64,000 nucleotides of DNA from Nothopassalora personata. Its lineage: Eukaryota; Ascomycota; Dothideomycetes; Mycosphaerellales; Mycosphaerellaceae. The stretch spans positions 1,860,001-1,924,000 of the forward strand of contig CM066289.1 of the NCBI GenBank assembly GCA_033816765.1, read 5' to 3'. The position numbers and the translations under genes are program-made. The notes beneath the pieces were generated by a model, which was not told the origin of the DNA, searched no databases, and saw nothing but the letters and a program-made list of their open reading frames with translations. Positions within the stretch are counted from its first letter, which is position 1. Every line of letters begins with the position of its first letter. Below are positions 52,450 through 64,000 of the stretch, one piece after another.

Positions 52450-55400
52450 AGTATTGTCGAATCTTTTACTAACAGTTTTATAGGTTTTGTTTTAGTTCCT
52501 AGGTATTTTCTAATTCGTCGTATCCCTTCTACTTAATAAGGTATCGCTAACCTTTCTTATCTAGGATTTTTTCGACTTTAAATTCGTTTTCTACTTCTAG
52601 TTCGAAATAGAAGCTCTCCTAGTAGGGTGTTTTAGCGTCTACGAGTTCTAACTTAGAGATGTAGAAGACTAGGTGGATTTTTACGTCTAATAGTAGTCGT
52701 AGGCGGTAATTAACTAGTCCTATAACTTTATCGATAAAAAATAGTCCGACCTTAACGTAATCTAGTTTCTTAGTCTATCTTCTTGTTCTTAAGTTTTTTA
52801 TAAGGAGATAGACCTTATCCCCCTCTTTTAGTAGAGGTGCTATTTTTCTTGTGTCCTACCGTTATTAAGATAGTTTATGTTATATATCTTCGATCGCCTT
52901 ACGTGTTTCTTTATGCACTTCCTTAAGAGTATCCGTCGTCACGATTGCTCTTTCGGCTTATAGGTAGGATCTAGGTGTTCCGAATAGGTTAGGATCTTTA
53001 CTAAAGTTCGCATAAAATAGTGTCGTTAAAGTTGTCTCCGATTTGTGGTTGTTTAGTACGATCTACGCTATTAGTAGTAATGAAACCTAGTTGTCTTACG
53101 CGTTGTTAATGTAGTGTCGTAGGTATTGTTCTAGCGTTTAATTTATCCTTTCGGCTTGTCCGTCTATCTCCGGATAATATACTGTTAATAGCTTGTGTTT
53201 AATTCCGATCGTTTCTATAAGCGTCTTCTAGTAATTTAATGTAAATAACTTGTCTCTGTCCGTTATAAACGCTTAAGGGAATCCGTAGTATCGGATAAGT
53301 CTATCTAGTACGAGGTATCCGAGCTACTCTATATTATATGTCTCTAATGTAGGAATAAAGTGTACGTATTTCGTAAGTCTATTAACTATAACTAGTATTA
53401 TGTCGTATAGTTGTTTCGTAACTTAATCTTTCAACAGTAGGAGTTTCGTAATAAAGTCTATTATAACTTCGTCCTATGGTTTCGTCGGTAGTGTCCTAAA
53501 CTGTAGATAACTGTATTTTACGTGTCTCGTAGCCTTATTTCGTTAGTAGTGTACGTATTGTTTAATATAGCGTAACACCTTAAGTCTTATCTATAGGAAT
53601 AAGAAACTGCGTTTTATTAGGTCTATTGTTTTTAAAGTTCTAGGGTGTCTATAAGTTAGTCCGTCGTGATGTTATCGTATGCATTCTTCTTCTCGATCCT
53701 TTAGTACTTAGTATTTTCCTTACGATATAGGAAATTGTTCGTCCTTATCGCCTAATATCCGTACGATATTATTAAATTCTCTCGTGTTAGCGCTAAGACT
53801 TCCGTCGAGGTTTGTCTTTAGTACTTTATACTACACTAGTTCTTTTCCTTCTATATAGTCGCTTCTTTAGCTTAGCGCGTCGGCGCGGCCGTTCTCTCTT
53901 CCTAGAGTATATTTAATTTCGAACTTATACTATCCTAGTAGCTCCGACTAGCGGGCTTGCCTTCGGGTAAGTTCTTTCGTCGTCGTGAAGTACGTAAGAT
54001 TCTTATAGTTAGAAAGAATCGTTAACTTCAGTAGGCCCTCGACATATACTCTCTAATGTTATATAGTAGTAATAATAGCTAGAAGCTCTTTATTATAGAT
54101 GTCGTAGTTCTGTTCCGCTATAGTCATTTTCCGGGAGTAATAGGCTACTAGGTGTCTCTACCTATCGTGTGACTATATTAGACACGCGCCTATTGCTATA
54201 TTAGACGCATCGATCTTAATGTAGACTTCCTTACTACTATCGAATAGTTAAAGCGTAGGGGCTAAAGCGTATTATTCCTTAAGTTTCTTAAACGCTTTAA
54301 TCTATTTCTTTCCCTATTTCTAGGTAACGTCTTTTCTTATAAGTATCGTTATTAGTACTACTGTCTTTACGTAGTCCTTAATGAATTTCCGGTTATAGTT
54401 CGCTAGTCTAAGGAATAATTGTACGTCCTTAATTGTTTTTAGTTCTAGCTATTCTCTAATTAACTATGTCTTCGTAGGGTCGATCGTTATCCCTATAGTA
54501 CTAATAATAAAACCTAAGAATTTAACTTCTTTCTTATAGAATTCGCATTTCTCGGGTGCCGTCTTAAATCCTAATTACGTAAGTCGTTCGAAGACGTCCT
54601 AGACTTATCTTATATGCTCCTATAGGGATCCTTTCGTATAGACTAGTAGGTCGTCTATATAGGCAATAACGTATACGTCAAGTAGGTCTCTAAGTGTTTC
54701 GTTAACAAGGTCCTAGTAGGATGCGGGTGCGTTAGTTAATCCTATTAGCATAACTAAGAATTCGTAGAGTCCGTATCTTATTCTAAAAGCGGTTTTCTAT
54801 TCTTCTCCTTCTACTATTCGTATAGTATAGAAAATATCTCGTAGGTTAATCTTCGTATACTAGTCCGATCCGGTTAATCTATCTTATGCTTCTTCGATGT
54901 TAGGTAGCGGGTATTAGTTCTTAATCGTAATCTCGTTTAACTTCCTATAGTCTTATACGAGTCGTAACTTCCCGTTTGCTTTTAGAACGAACATATATAG
55001 AGTTCCTACACTTAAGGTGGATCTTCTTATCTATCCTTTAGCTAGCTTCTCCTTTAGCTATTCTCGTAGGGTCTATAGCTCTTTCTTAGACATTTAATAT
55101 AGGGGTCCCTATAGAGGCTCTTTCCCTAGCTAAATGTTAATCTTATAATCCTATAGGCGGTGTTTAGGTAAGGCGGTTTTGCCTCTCTCCTCTTTAAAGA
55201 GTCGCGACTACTTACGATACTCTTTAGGAATACTTAACTCTAAGATGTTAGTATTCTTCGATAGTACGTTACTTCTATTACTTCTAGTAACTTCGTAACC
55301 CGGTGGCCCTACGCTAGTATCTATCCCGGTCGAAGGTAGTTCTTCTATCCTTCTAGTCGGCGTAAGCTCGAATGCGTTAAGCTATTTCTTTACCTTATCT

Positions 55401-55960
55401 ACTATCGTCCGCTGTCGATGCGTAGGCTAAATGTCGATAATATAGTCGCATTCCCTAAATGTAAGTACTCCTCTTCTCTAGTCGATTACTAGATTATGCT
55501 TTCTTAACTAAGGCATACCTAATACTATGTTATAACTAGCTATATTAGTAACATCTAAGGTAATATTCTCGTAGTACTATTAGATAGCTAGTAGCAATAG
55601 TATCGTCTCCTATTCTACGCTAGGTAACGATAATCCGTTTACCGCGATTAACTCGTAACCCTATTTCTTCTTTAGGGTAGCTAACCCGTTTCTTCTTATA
55701 AAAGACTCGGAGATAAAATTTCCCGCTACTCCTAAGTCGATTATAATACTAGTCTTATGTCCGTTAACGATTACTTATGTCTAGAAAACTGTGTTTAATG
55801 TCGATACGTGAGCCTAAGTGTTATATAACTCCCTCCGGTCGCTTATTCCTAGGGAGCTAATCCTTTTCCCAAATAGTATATAGTTTGCTATACTTCGTGC
55901 CTAAAGGCTTCGGCTAGAACCTGTAGCCCGTTACCCTATGTCTACACTTATAGTCTATTA
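52450..55960 (-). pseudogene. Chromo-B pol relic
   Basis: Read leftward: protease about 55330-55760, RT about 54480-55140, RNase H about 53880-54300, integrase about 52700-53730 and chromodomain about 52480-52600 (FKVEKILD, then RYLIK). Nearly the same blocks as Chromo-A pol (68 kb-independent landmarks: the RLTGLDQYTKI-type RT start and ADALSRRSDY). RIP stops throughout; no large indel seen. Confidence 0.8.
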
Positions 55961-57848
55961 CGTTCCTAGATCTTCTATGATTCTAAGTAGAGAGCCCGTA
56001 CATACTATACTACTATTCGTAGTTCGTTTAAGACGAAAGTTCCTACCGGTGTTAGGTATCCGGTATCCGTTATTTGGCTTCCTATAGGTAGTCGTTCGAT
56101 AACCGCTTTAGCTAAGTTCTTAGTATTGTTTATAGTTAGGTAGCCCTGTACTATGCCCCTTATTATATCGAGTATCTTGTCGAATTCGTTAGGGTTTAGG
56201 TATCGTTTCCCTAAGAACTTTAGTAGGAATTCTTCGTATCTTCGTTAGAGGTAGATAATTAACTTATAGAGTTTCCTTAGCGCATCTACCGTGAATGTAT
56301 ATACTTCGTTTTCGTCGTCGGTGTCGCTCCCTTCTTCTTCGGATAAGTCCTCGCTTAACTCCTCCGGTACGTAATCTTCTTCGATGGTATCTAGTTCGTT
56401 TGTTTATTATTCTAGTGCTAGTAACTAGCGTCCGTTCTATTCTAGATCCTAGTTTTCTTTATTATCGTTATCGAAGTAAGATTCGTCTATGTCTACTTCT
56501 TAGAGCTTGTTTTGTCCGTGCTAAGCTCCTAGGGTTTCTACTAGTTGTCGTAGCTAGTACCCTACGCCTAACTTAGCGTTATAGTAGGTTTAACACGAGT
56601 CCTAGTAATAGAATCGCTAGTAAAGGCTTCCGTAACCGTGTCGAGATTCCTTCTTAACTTTATAGTTAACTCCTCGTGCTATTATACTAAACAATCTAAT
56701 AGTCTTTAATTGTTAGTTATTCGGTAGTAGTGTATGTTATTAAACATAGTATCCTCCTCGTCCTTATAAGGGGTCTAGGAGAGGCGTCGTAACCCGGTTA
56801 CTATCCTTCTCCTCTACTCTCTAGGTATAGTTAAATTGTCGGGGTCTAACACTACTCCTAGATTTGCCTACCTTTAGTTGCATTATATTAAACTGCTCGC
56901 GGCGTACTATATTTTTACCGCGGCAATCCCGTGCTATATAACCTTCCTTACCATAGGTATAGTATATAAGTTTTCCTTTTCCTTTAAAGGGCTTTCCGTA
57001 GCCCCTACTCTTATCGATCCTCCGTCCTCGTTAGGTAACGTCTAGTTCTATTAGCTATAGTCTATAGTAGGGCTAGCCTTGTCGTAAGAATTCTCCCTTC
57101 GTAACGTACCCTCCTAAGGGTCTACGATCCGGAGCGTATCCTACTATACCTCCTACTTTAGAGTCGTATTTCTTTTCCTAGTATCGTTCCTAGAGCTAGT
57201 TATCGATGTTAATCGACGCCTTTATTAGCTCTTCGAGGTTAGTAATCTATCCCCCGTGTCTTATTAACTCGTTCTTAACGGAGTCCTTAAGTCTACGTCG
57301 GAATATAGTTATTAACGCCGTCTAGTCCTATCCGGTAATTTGTCCGTATTCTTCGAATTTGGCGGTATACTCTAAAGTAGACGTCTTCTATTTTAGGTGT
57401 TGAATGATTCGTATAGCCTATTAGACTTCGTTCGAGGTTCTAAAGATTAACTTTATCTTATCTTTAAAGAGGGTATAGCTCCTAAACATTCCGGTAGGGT
57501 CTAATCGTCCTATACCTTTAAGGTATTCCTTAAGGTAAGGTTTAATATAGTTCTACGCACTTCCGCGAAGGTACGTAATAGCGAAGATAGTTCTTTTATT
57601 AGCATCGACTAGGTTAAACATAAGATACATATCTATCTAATTAATCTAGTCGTCGAACTTAGCCCTGTCTCTATAGAAGACGTCTAGCTTAGTAGCCTTA
57701 GCGTCGTTCTTCCTTAGAGTAGGCTCGTTATCGTTATTAGACTTATCGTCCTTCGTAGTAGTCTATTATAGTAGCGCACGGCGGATGCTTCCTACTTCGC
57801 TAGGGGCGGGTGTTCCCCTACTAGCTACTTAAGTAGCGCTTATCCTAA
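55961..57848 (-). pseudogene. Chromo-B gag relic
   Basis: Gag with long acidic linker, CCHC knuckle near 56900-56960 and capsid core to about 57800. Very similar to Chromo-T gag (46741-48600), with which it shares its leader. RIP stops throughout. Confidence 0.75.
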
Positions 57849-57860
57849 GGGCGTTTAAAG
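57849..57860 (-). promoter_or_regulatory. Chromo-B self-priming site
   Basis: CTTTAAACGCCC on the minus strand directly after the 5' LTR; GCGTTTAA in R matches it (RIP has changed one base in the right LTR). Confidence 0.5.
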
Positions 57861-58266
57861 TGTTATGTCTCGTTCTAGAGCTAGTCTTAAAGGAGAGATA
57901 AGTTAAGTTACGTAGCGGTATTCTTTAGAGAGGCTAAAGTAAGCTAAGCGAAGATAAATAATTAGAGTAAGAGTTATATTCTAATTAGTAAGATAGTAAC
58001 ATAAGTTAAACGTATCGAAACTATAAGGGTTTTTAGCGTTCCTAAATATAAAGGAGATAAAGCGTTTGCTCTCCGTACTCTCTATGCTCTCTATGCTCTC
58101 TCGAGATTATAGAGATTAACGAGGTTAAGGAGATCACTTTAGTTGCTCTCTCGGTTCCTTAGTTTTATTCCTACGGGCGAGAGAGCATTTCTCGGGCAGA
58201 AGCGCCTACTTTCTTATAGAGGTCTAATTAGTTAGCTTTCTTTAGCCCTAGATTAGAACCGTAACA
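57861..58266 (-). repeat. Chromo-B right LTR (5')
   Basis: 406 bp, TGTTATGTCTCG to GAACCGTAACA. Differs from the left copy by transitions. Followed by GGTAC. Confidence 0.9.
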
Positions 58267-60144
58267 GGTACCTACTAGCGAAGCTTACGCCTCGCTTACG
58301 GTCCGCTATCGTTAGCTACTATAATGTCCCTACGACTAGAGAAGACCTAGTAGTCCTAGCCTCGCGTATCGAAAGTACCGAGCGCCGAGGTAGTAGCGGA
58401 GGGCACGACCGCGGGTAGTATATACGTCGTAAGCATAAAGCTAAGGGCGTACATAAGCGGGCCGATCGCCTAAAGTAATAGAAGTAGAGTTAAGTACCGG
58501 GCGCCTCGGGTACGAGTTAGTAGCGAGACGCCGGTAGCTCGTCTTTAACTAGCTAGAAGTCGAAAGTAGAGTACTACGGCTACGGTAGGAAGGGTTACTA
58601 TAAGACGGAGTACCGAAATAGATACCTATAGAAAGACCGTAACGCGTAAGCGGTTCGTAGGTTAGTAACTATTAAGGCTTTAACTAAGAAGGGTAAATAG
58701 GGAAAAGGTAGAGGACTAGGTAAGGGTCGCTCCTAAGTCCGAGTTTCTATATAGACCCCTTAAGGCAAGTCGATACAAGTCTAGCGCATTACTTACGAGG
58801 CGCCGTCGAGACGCGTAAGGGCTTTCGCGAGGCTACGTTTCTTCTAGATAACAATATAGATTTAAGCTTAGTATCGTACGAGTATATACTCCGATACTAG
58901 ATATAGTCTATTAGTAGTATAAAGCTTCTAAATCTAGAGTTATACGCGTAGGACTAGGGGCATTACTACGACGCCTATACGGTTCGCGTACGACTAGCTA
59001 ACGATGTAGGAGTAGAGCGCGTAAGGGACGCTATCTACTATATAGCGCCTATAGGTAGGCCGTTAGTTATTTTAGGTAGACCCTAGTAGTATCGGAATCG
59101 GATAGTAAAGGCCGATAAGGATAACTAGTAGTACTATGGTGTAGAGACGCCTACGATTTAGTAGCGTAACGTACGCGAGTTCCTTAAGGATCTCGAGAGC
59201 TTAAAGTAGGTCTATATAATAAGCGTTTAGGTTATTACTATAGTAGTATCCGAAGGAGAGGGCCCCTCGTAGCCTAAAGAATTTATAGACTTCCGAGATG
59301 TATACGTACCTAATAAGTAGGCGAAGCGTAAGATACCCGACGGGGTTAAGTATACGATTAATCTCGTTAAAGGAAAGAAACCCCCTTTTAAGCTACTATA
59401 CTACTAGTCCTTAACTAAGCTAGAGGCCTTAAAGGAGTACCTTACGTAAGTAATAGAGAAGGAGTAGATTAGGCGATCCGTAAGCGAGGCGGGTGCGCCT
59501 ATCCTATTCGTACTAAAGAATAATAGTACTCTTAGGCTCTATATAGATTATAGAGGCCTAAATAAGATTATAGTAAAGAACCGGTACCTACTACCCCTAA
59601 TTAGTAAGACCTTAGATAGGCTATAGGGCGCTAGGCTCTTTACTATAATCGACCTATAGGATGCCTACTACCGTATTTCTATTAAGCGAGGAGACGAGTA
59701 GAAGACTACGTTTCGTACGCGATACGGTTACTACGAGTACTTAGTTATGCCTTTTAGGTTAACTAACGTACTAGCTACCTTTTAGGGGTATATTAACAAG
59801 GCCCTTACTAGGTTAGTAGATAACATCTACGTAGTCTACCTAGATAACATCCTTATCTATAGCGTAACGCGTAAGGAGTACGTACGAGCCGTATGCGCGG
59901 TACTAGAGAGGCTACGAAAGTTCGCCCTATTTACGAACCTAAAGAAGTATAGCTTCTTCTAGGAGAATACCGAGTTCCTAGGATTTATCGTAAGTGTCGT
60001 AGGCGTATCGATAGATAGGAGCCGGGTAGCCGTAATCGAGGAATAGCCTACGCCTACGAGTTTTTATAAGGTTTAATCCTTCCTAGGATTCTATAACTTC
60101 TATAGGCGCTTTATTAAAGGGTACTCGAGGATTACGAAGCTATT
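58267..60144 (+). pseudogene. Gypsy-6 copy 1 gag end, protease and RT part
   Basis: Gag resumes after GGTAC (LLAKLTPRLRSAIVSYYN), with a degraded knuckle near 58570-58630. It continues through protease (about 58800-59100) and RT (about 59400-60140; [17 protein letters not shown], then FRTRYGYYEYLVMPFRLTN; catalytic box YLDN for YLDD near 59840). It stops at SRITKL, where copy 2 is inserted. Confidence 0.75.
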
Positions 60145-60330
60145 TGTAAGGGGTAGCCTAGTAGCTAACCCTTATATGTAGCCTTATATATAACATGCGG
60201 TCGCGACCGGCTACTAAGCCGTACGTAACACGTATGCGTACACCTTACGACGCGCGATGCGTCTTAAACAAAAGGCAAGAATTAGTTCATCTACGACTAG
60301 CAGGTCGTAGGCGTGCTATACATTACGATA
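60145..60330 (+). repeat. Gypsy-6 copy 2 5' LTR
   Basis: 186 bp, TGTAAGGGGTAGCC to CATTACGATA. Homologous to 38788-38958 with small indels, including an insert with GGTCGCGACC. Confidence 0.8.
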
Positions 60331-60359
60331 TCCCTTAATAGTTCTAATTCTTCTCTTCG

Positions 60360-61560
60360 TTATAATCTATACACGCTATAGAGTCCAAACGCGACGATAG
60401 TAGCGCTACGCCTACGGCTCCCCTAAGCCCTAGGGCCTAGTAATAAGCGAGGCGTGCAGCCTTAGTCGTAAGGAGGGATGCCCTTCGGGTAGAGGTTAAG
60501 GAGAAGGGGATATAGAGGGAGATTAAACAGTTAGAGATCTTACGGGACGTAAGCGTACCGCCGGCGGACCCTTAGGGCGAATCCGGCGGAGAACCATCCC
60601 CTACTCCCCCTCCTCTATCTATAGTAACTAACGATAATATCGTAGCTCGAGGCGCGGTCGTATCGTATACAACACGTTTACGTCTTAAAGAACCTACGCC
60701 TTTTAGAGGGGACTCGATTAAGAAATTACGGGTATTCCTAAGGGAGCTCTCTCTTATCTTTACCCTCTTAGGCGGTACGTATGCGACGAACGAGTTAAAG
60801 GTCCTATATAGGGTTATGTACCTAAGCGGAGAGGCAAGTAAGCGATAGTACGCTAACTATAGCGTCCTTAACCTTAAAGGGTATATATACTAGGACTTTA
60901 AGGAGTTCTATCGAGACGTATACGGTAACCCTATAAACCGCGTGCTTAACGTAATGTTAGAGTATAAGGCGGTGAAATAGAAGGATAACTAGATAGTACG
61001 TTAGTTTACGACTAAGCTAGATGTTATAGAGGATTAGTTAGGGGACTATACGGAGGCGTAACGCGTACGACATATGCTCGCTAAGCTTACGCCTAGCCTA
61101 CGGTCCGTAATCGTTAAGTTTTATAACATCCTAATAACTAGAGAGGAACTAGTAATCCTAGCTTCACGTATTAAAAGTACGGAGCGTAGTAGCGGAGAGC
61201 ACGACCGCGGGTAGTATAGTCGCCGTAGGCGAGAGACTAAGGGCGACTAAGGGCGAAGCGATCGTAGCTCGAAGTAGTAGAAGTATAGTTAGGCGTCGCG
61301 CGACCCGGGTACGAGTTACTAGCGGGACGCCGGCGGATCGTCTATAACCTTCGATAGGACTAAAGCGGAGTACTATAGATGCTATAAGAAGGGTTACATT
61401 AAGACGGATTGCCCGAATAGGCACCTATAGAAGGACCGTAACGCGTAAGCGGTTCGTAGGGTAGACGCTACGAAGGCTCTAACTAAGAAGGGTAGCGACT
61501 AGGGAAAAGGTAGAGGACTAGAAGTAGGTCGCTCCTAAGTCCGAGTTTTCCTAAAGTCGA
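60360..61560 (+). pseudogene. Gypsy-6 copy 2 gag relic
   Basis: Capsid region (RGDSIKKLRVFLRELSLIF, then YRDVYGNPINRVLNVMLEYK) and KLTPSLRSVIVKFYN. The CCHC knuckle near 61372-61425 reads YYRCYKKGYIKTDCPNRH. The frame is broken only by TAG/TAA. Confidence 0.75.
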
Positions 61561-64000
61561 CCCTTTAAGGTGAGTAGATATGTGTCTAGCGCGTCACTTA
61601 CGAGGCGTAGTCGAGACTCGTAAGGGCTTTCGCGAGGCTACGTTTCTCCTAGATAACTATACGGATCTTAGCCTAGTATCGTATAAGTATATACTCCGAC
61701 ATTAAATGTAACCTATTAATAGGGTAAGGCTACCGAAGTTAGAGTCGTATACGCATAACCTAGGGTATTACTACGGCGCCTTTACGGTTCGGCTACGACT
61801 CGCTAATAACGCGGGAGTAGAGCGCGTAAGTAACGCTATCTACTACGCGGTGCCTATAGGTAGGCTATTAGTAATTTTAGGTAGACCCTAGAGGTACCGT
61901 AATCGGATCGTAAAGAGCGATTGTAAGGACTAGTAGTACTACGGTGTAGAGACGCCTACGATTTAGTAGCGTAACGCACGCGAGTTCCTTAAGGATCTCG
62001 AGAGCTTAAAGTAGGTTTATACGATAAGTGTTCGGGCTATTACTATAGTAGTACCCGAAGGAGAGGGCCCCTCGTAGCCTAAAGAATTTGTAGACTTCCG
62101 AGATGTATACGTACCTAATAAGTAGGCGAAGCGTAAGATGCCCGACGGGGTTAAGTATACGATTAATCTCGTTAAAGGAAAGAAACCCCCTTTTAAGCCG
62201 CTATACTACTAGTCCTTAACTAAGCTAGAGGCCTTAAAGGAGTACCTTACGTAAGTAATGGAGAAGGGGTAGATTAGGCGATCCGTAAGCGAGGCGGGTG
62301 CGCCTATCCTATTCGTAGTAAAGAAGAATAGCACTCTTAGGCTCTATGTAGACTATAGAGGCTTAAATAAGATTATAGTAAAGAACCGATACCCCCTACC
62401 CCTAATTAGCGAGACGCTAGATAGGCTATTAGGTTCTAGGTTCTTTACTATAATCGACTTAAAGGACGCCTAATATCGTATCCCTATTAAGCGAGGCGAT
62501 AAGTAGAAGACTACGTTTCGTACGCGATACGGATACTACAAGTACCTAGTAATACCGTTCGGGTTAACTAACGTACTAGCAACCTTTTAAGGGTATATTA
62601 ATAAGGCGCTAACCGGCTTAGTTAATAACATTTACGTAGTCTACCTAGATAATATCCTTATCTATAGCGAGACGCGTAAGGCATACGTACGAGCCGTGCG
62701 CGAGGTACTTACGAGGCTACGGAAGTTTGCTCTATTCGCAAACCCTAAGAAGTGTTACTTCTTCTAGGAGAGTATAGAGTTCCTTAGGTTTATCGTAAGC
62801 GCCGTAGGCGTATCGATAGATAGGAGTAGGGTAGCCGCTATCGAGGAATAGCCTACACCTACGACCTTTTATAAGGTCTAGTCCTTCCTTAGGTTTTGTA
62901 ACTTCTACCAGCGTTTTGTAGAAGGATACTTAAGGGTCTATAAGCCCCTAACGGACCTACTAAAGGGATCTAAGGACGGTAAGAAGTAGGGCCCTCTTAC
63001 GTAGACCTTAAGCGAAGAGTAGGCGTTTCGATAGCTTAAGGCCGGATTCTTAGGCGTACTAATACTTAGGCACTTCGATCCTACGCTACGTACGCGAGTC
63101 GAAACCGACGCGTTAGGTTTCGCGATCGTAGGTATTATATCCTAATTATTTAGTGCTAAGTGGCATCCTATCGCGTTCTATTTACGTAAGATAATACTAG
63201 CCGAGTGTAACTACGAGACGTACGATTAGGAGCTACTTATAGTAGTTAAGGCTTTTAAGTATTAGAGGCTATACTTAGAGGGCGCTACGTATACGGTGCG
63301 AGTACTAGTCGACTACGCTAACCTATAGGGCTTTATAATAGTAAAGTAGCTAAATAGGCGGTAAGCTCGATAGGCTACGTTCCTATAGTCTTATAATTTT
63401 ATAGTAGAGTATCGGCCGGGTAAGACTAACCTAGCCGACGCGCCTTCGAGACGTAGTAACTACGTAGCTATAACGTAACAAACTTCGAACTTACTACCTA
63501 CCTTATAAAGTAAGCTATCTTTCTAGAAGGAGTCTCTAGAAGGGATAAGCGAGCCGACGGTAAAGCGCGCGCTTACTACCTACGAGGCAATATAGGGCGA
63601 CATAGGCGCGGCAATAGTAGTACGGAGAGGTAACCTTCCCTATTAAGACAAGCCGTCGTTACTAGTAGTAGTGTACGCTATAGTAATATAGGGTTAAGCT
63701 TATAGCTCGACGGGTAAGTTAATCCTACTCTTAATAAAGATCGTGTAGTAGTAAGACGACTAGTATATCGTATACTTAGCGTAGGCGCTAAGCGCGAGGG
63801 ACGCTAAGGGATAGGATATAAAGGATGACCTTATGTACTACGGAGACGCGATCGTAGTACCTAGGGACCACGGAATTAGGTCGCATCTAATTCGTATATA
63901 CTACGACGACGTCCTCGCGGGTTACTTTAGAAGGACTAAGACTAAAGAGCTATTGCGACGTAATTATTAGTAGGACTTACTTAGTACGGACGTAAAGTAA
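61561..64000 (+). pseudogene. Gypsy-6 copy 2 pol relic, 3' truncated by window
   Basis: Protease about 61600-61900, RT about 62280-62880 ([39 protein letters not shown]; box YLDN for YLDD near 62645), RNase H about 63080-63470 (RVETDALGFAIVGII, RKIILAECNYETYDQELLIV), and the integrase zinc domain at the end (HLIRIYYDDVLAGYFRRTK, LLRRNYQQDL with Gln read from TAG). Runs off the edge at 64000. Confidence 0.8.

Larger units (their letters stand above)
51243..58266 (-). mobile_element. Chromo-B: full-length chromovirus in Gypsy-6 gag
   Basis: Minus-strand chromovirus with two 406-bp LTRs (51243-51648, 57861-58266) and the GGTAC duplication (51238-51242, 58267-58271). Order right to left: gag, protease, RT, RNase H, integrase, chromodomain, a tRNA-like sequence, an antisense ORF (plus strand), a stem-loop and polypurine tract, then the LTR. 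RIP-inactivated. Body nearly the same as Chromo-T; LTR U3 different. Confidence 0.9.
38788..60144 (+). mobile_element. Gypsy-6 copy 1, hosting Chromo-A and Chromo-B
   Basis: Ty3/Gypsy element on the plus strand. Segments: LTR and gag 5' part (38788-39430), gag middle (50941-51242), gag end to RT (58267-60144). Each junction is marked by a target duplication (GTACT, GGTAC) and the reading frame is collinear with copy 2 (60145-64000). It is broken in RT at 60144 by copy 2; the remainder lies beyond the window. Confidence 0.85.
60145..64000 (+). mobile_element. Gypsy-6 copy 2 inserted in copy 1 (runs off window)
   Basis: Starts with the LTR (60145-60330) inside the RT of copy 1, same strand. 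It carries gag, protease, RT, RNase H and the start of integrase before the window ends. RIPped. The right LTR and its duplication are outside, so insertion rather than unequal recombination is inferred. Confidence 0.75.

Noticed and set aside
7289..64000. Giant cargo element (Starship) or biosynthetic cluster
   Set aside because: No tyrosine-recombinase captain or cargo genes were seen; all recognisable coding is LTR or Tc1 type.

Overview
The window looks like nuclear DNA of a filamentous ascomycete (Pezizomycotina). The short GT-AG introns, a fungal MFS transporter pair, a Zn2Cys6 regulator relic and, above all, heavy CpA-to-TpA decay of repeats (repeat-induced point mutation, RIP) on both strands support this. 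CpA/TpG dinucleotides are almost absent over most of 6.3-64 kb while CpG is kept, so old reading frames survive with TAG/TAA where CAG, CAA or TGG stood. I cannot name the species.

Bases 1-6212 are a normal gene island: two spliced MFS transporter genes on the minus strand (645-2407 and 3184-4940) and, divergent from the second, a decayed Zn2Cys6 transcription factor (5297-6212). A Tc1/mariner-like element begins inside this relic at 6213, and everything to the right is transposon.

Bases 7289-64000 form one nested pile. Copia-1 (minus strand) is the outermost layer: its left part is 7289-13498, 38700-38787 is its continuation, and the rest lies beyond the window. Gypsy-L (13499-38699, minus) sits in its gag. 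Gypsy-1 (15008-29870, plus) sits in Gypsy-L and contains a solo Copia-2 LTR (17404-17650) and a full Copia-2 (21914-29739, minus). Copia-2 contains a young, un-RIPped gag-only element, TR-GAG (25182-27388). On the right, Gypsy-6 copy 1 (from 38788, plus) lies in Copia-1 and contains Chromo-A (39431-50940, plus), which holds the internally deleted Chromo-T (44403-49047, minus). It also contains Chromo-B (51243-58266, minus) and a second Gypsy-6 copy (60145 to the window end). Direct target-site duplications (GTAGTAA, GCCGG, GTTAA, GGCTA, CTATC, GTACT, AGTAG, GGTAC) can be read for eight insertions.

The most interesting feature is a module at the 3' end of the Chromo/TR-GAG family. Between pol (or gag) and the 3' LTR, on the opposite strand, each of three elements encodes a small protein with a Zn2Cys6-spaced cysteine cluster followed by a charged coiled coil. 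It is intact in TR-GAG and RIP-damaged in the other two. A stem-loop with compensatory changes lies exactly 18 nt before the 3' LTR in all three. The LTR ends carry CGG-type motifs, and the primer-binding sites match the element's own R region, suggesting Tf1-type self-priming. Gypsy-L carries a separate large ORF of unknown function downstream of integrase and a repeated 26-bp palindrome.
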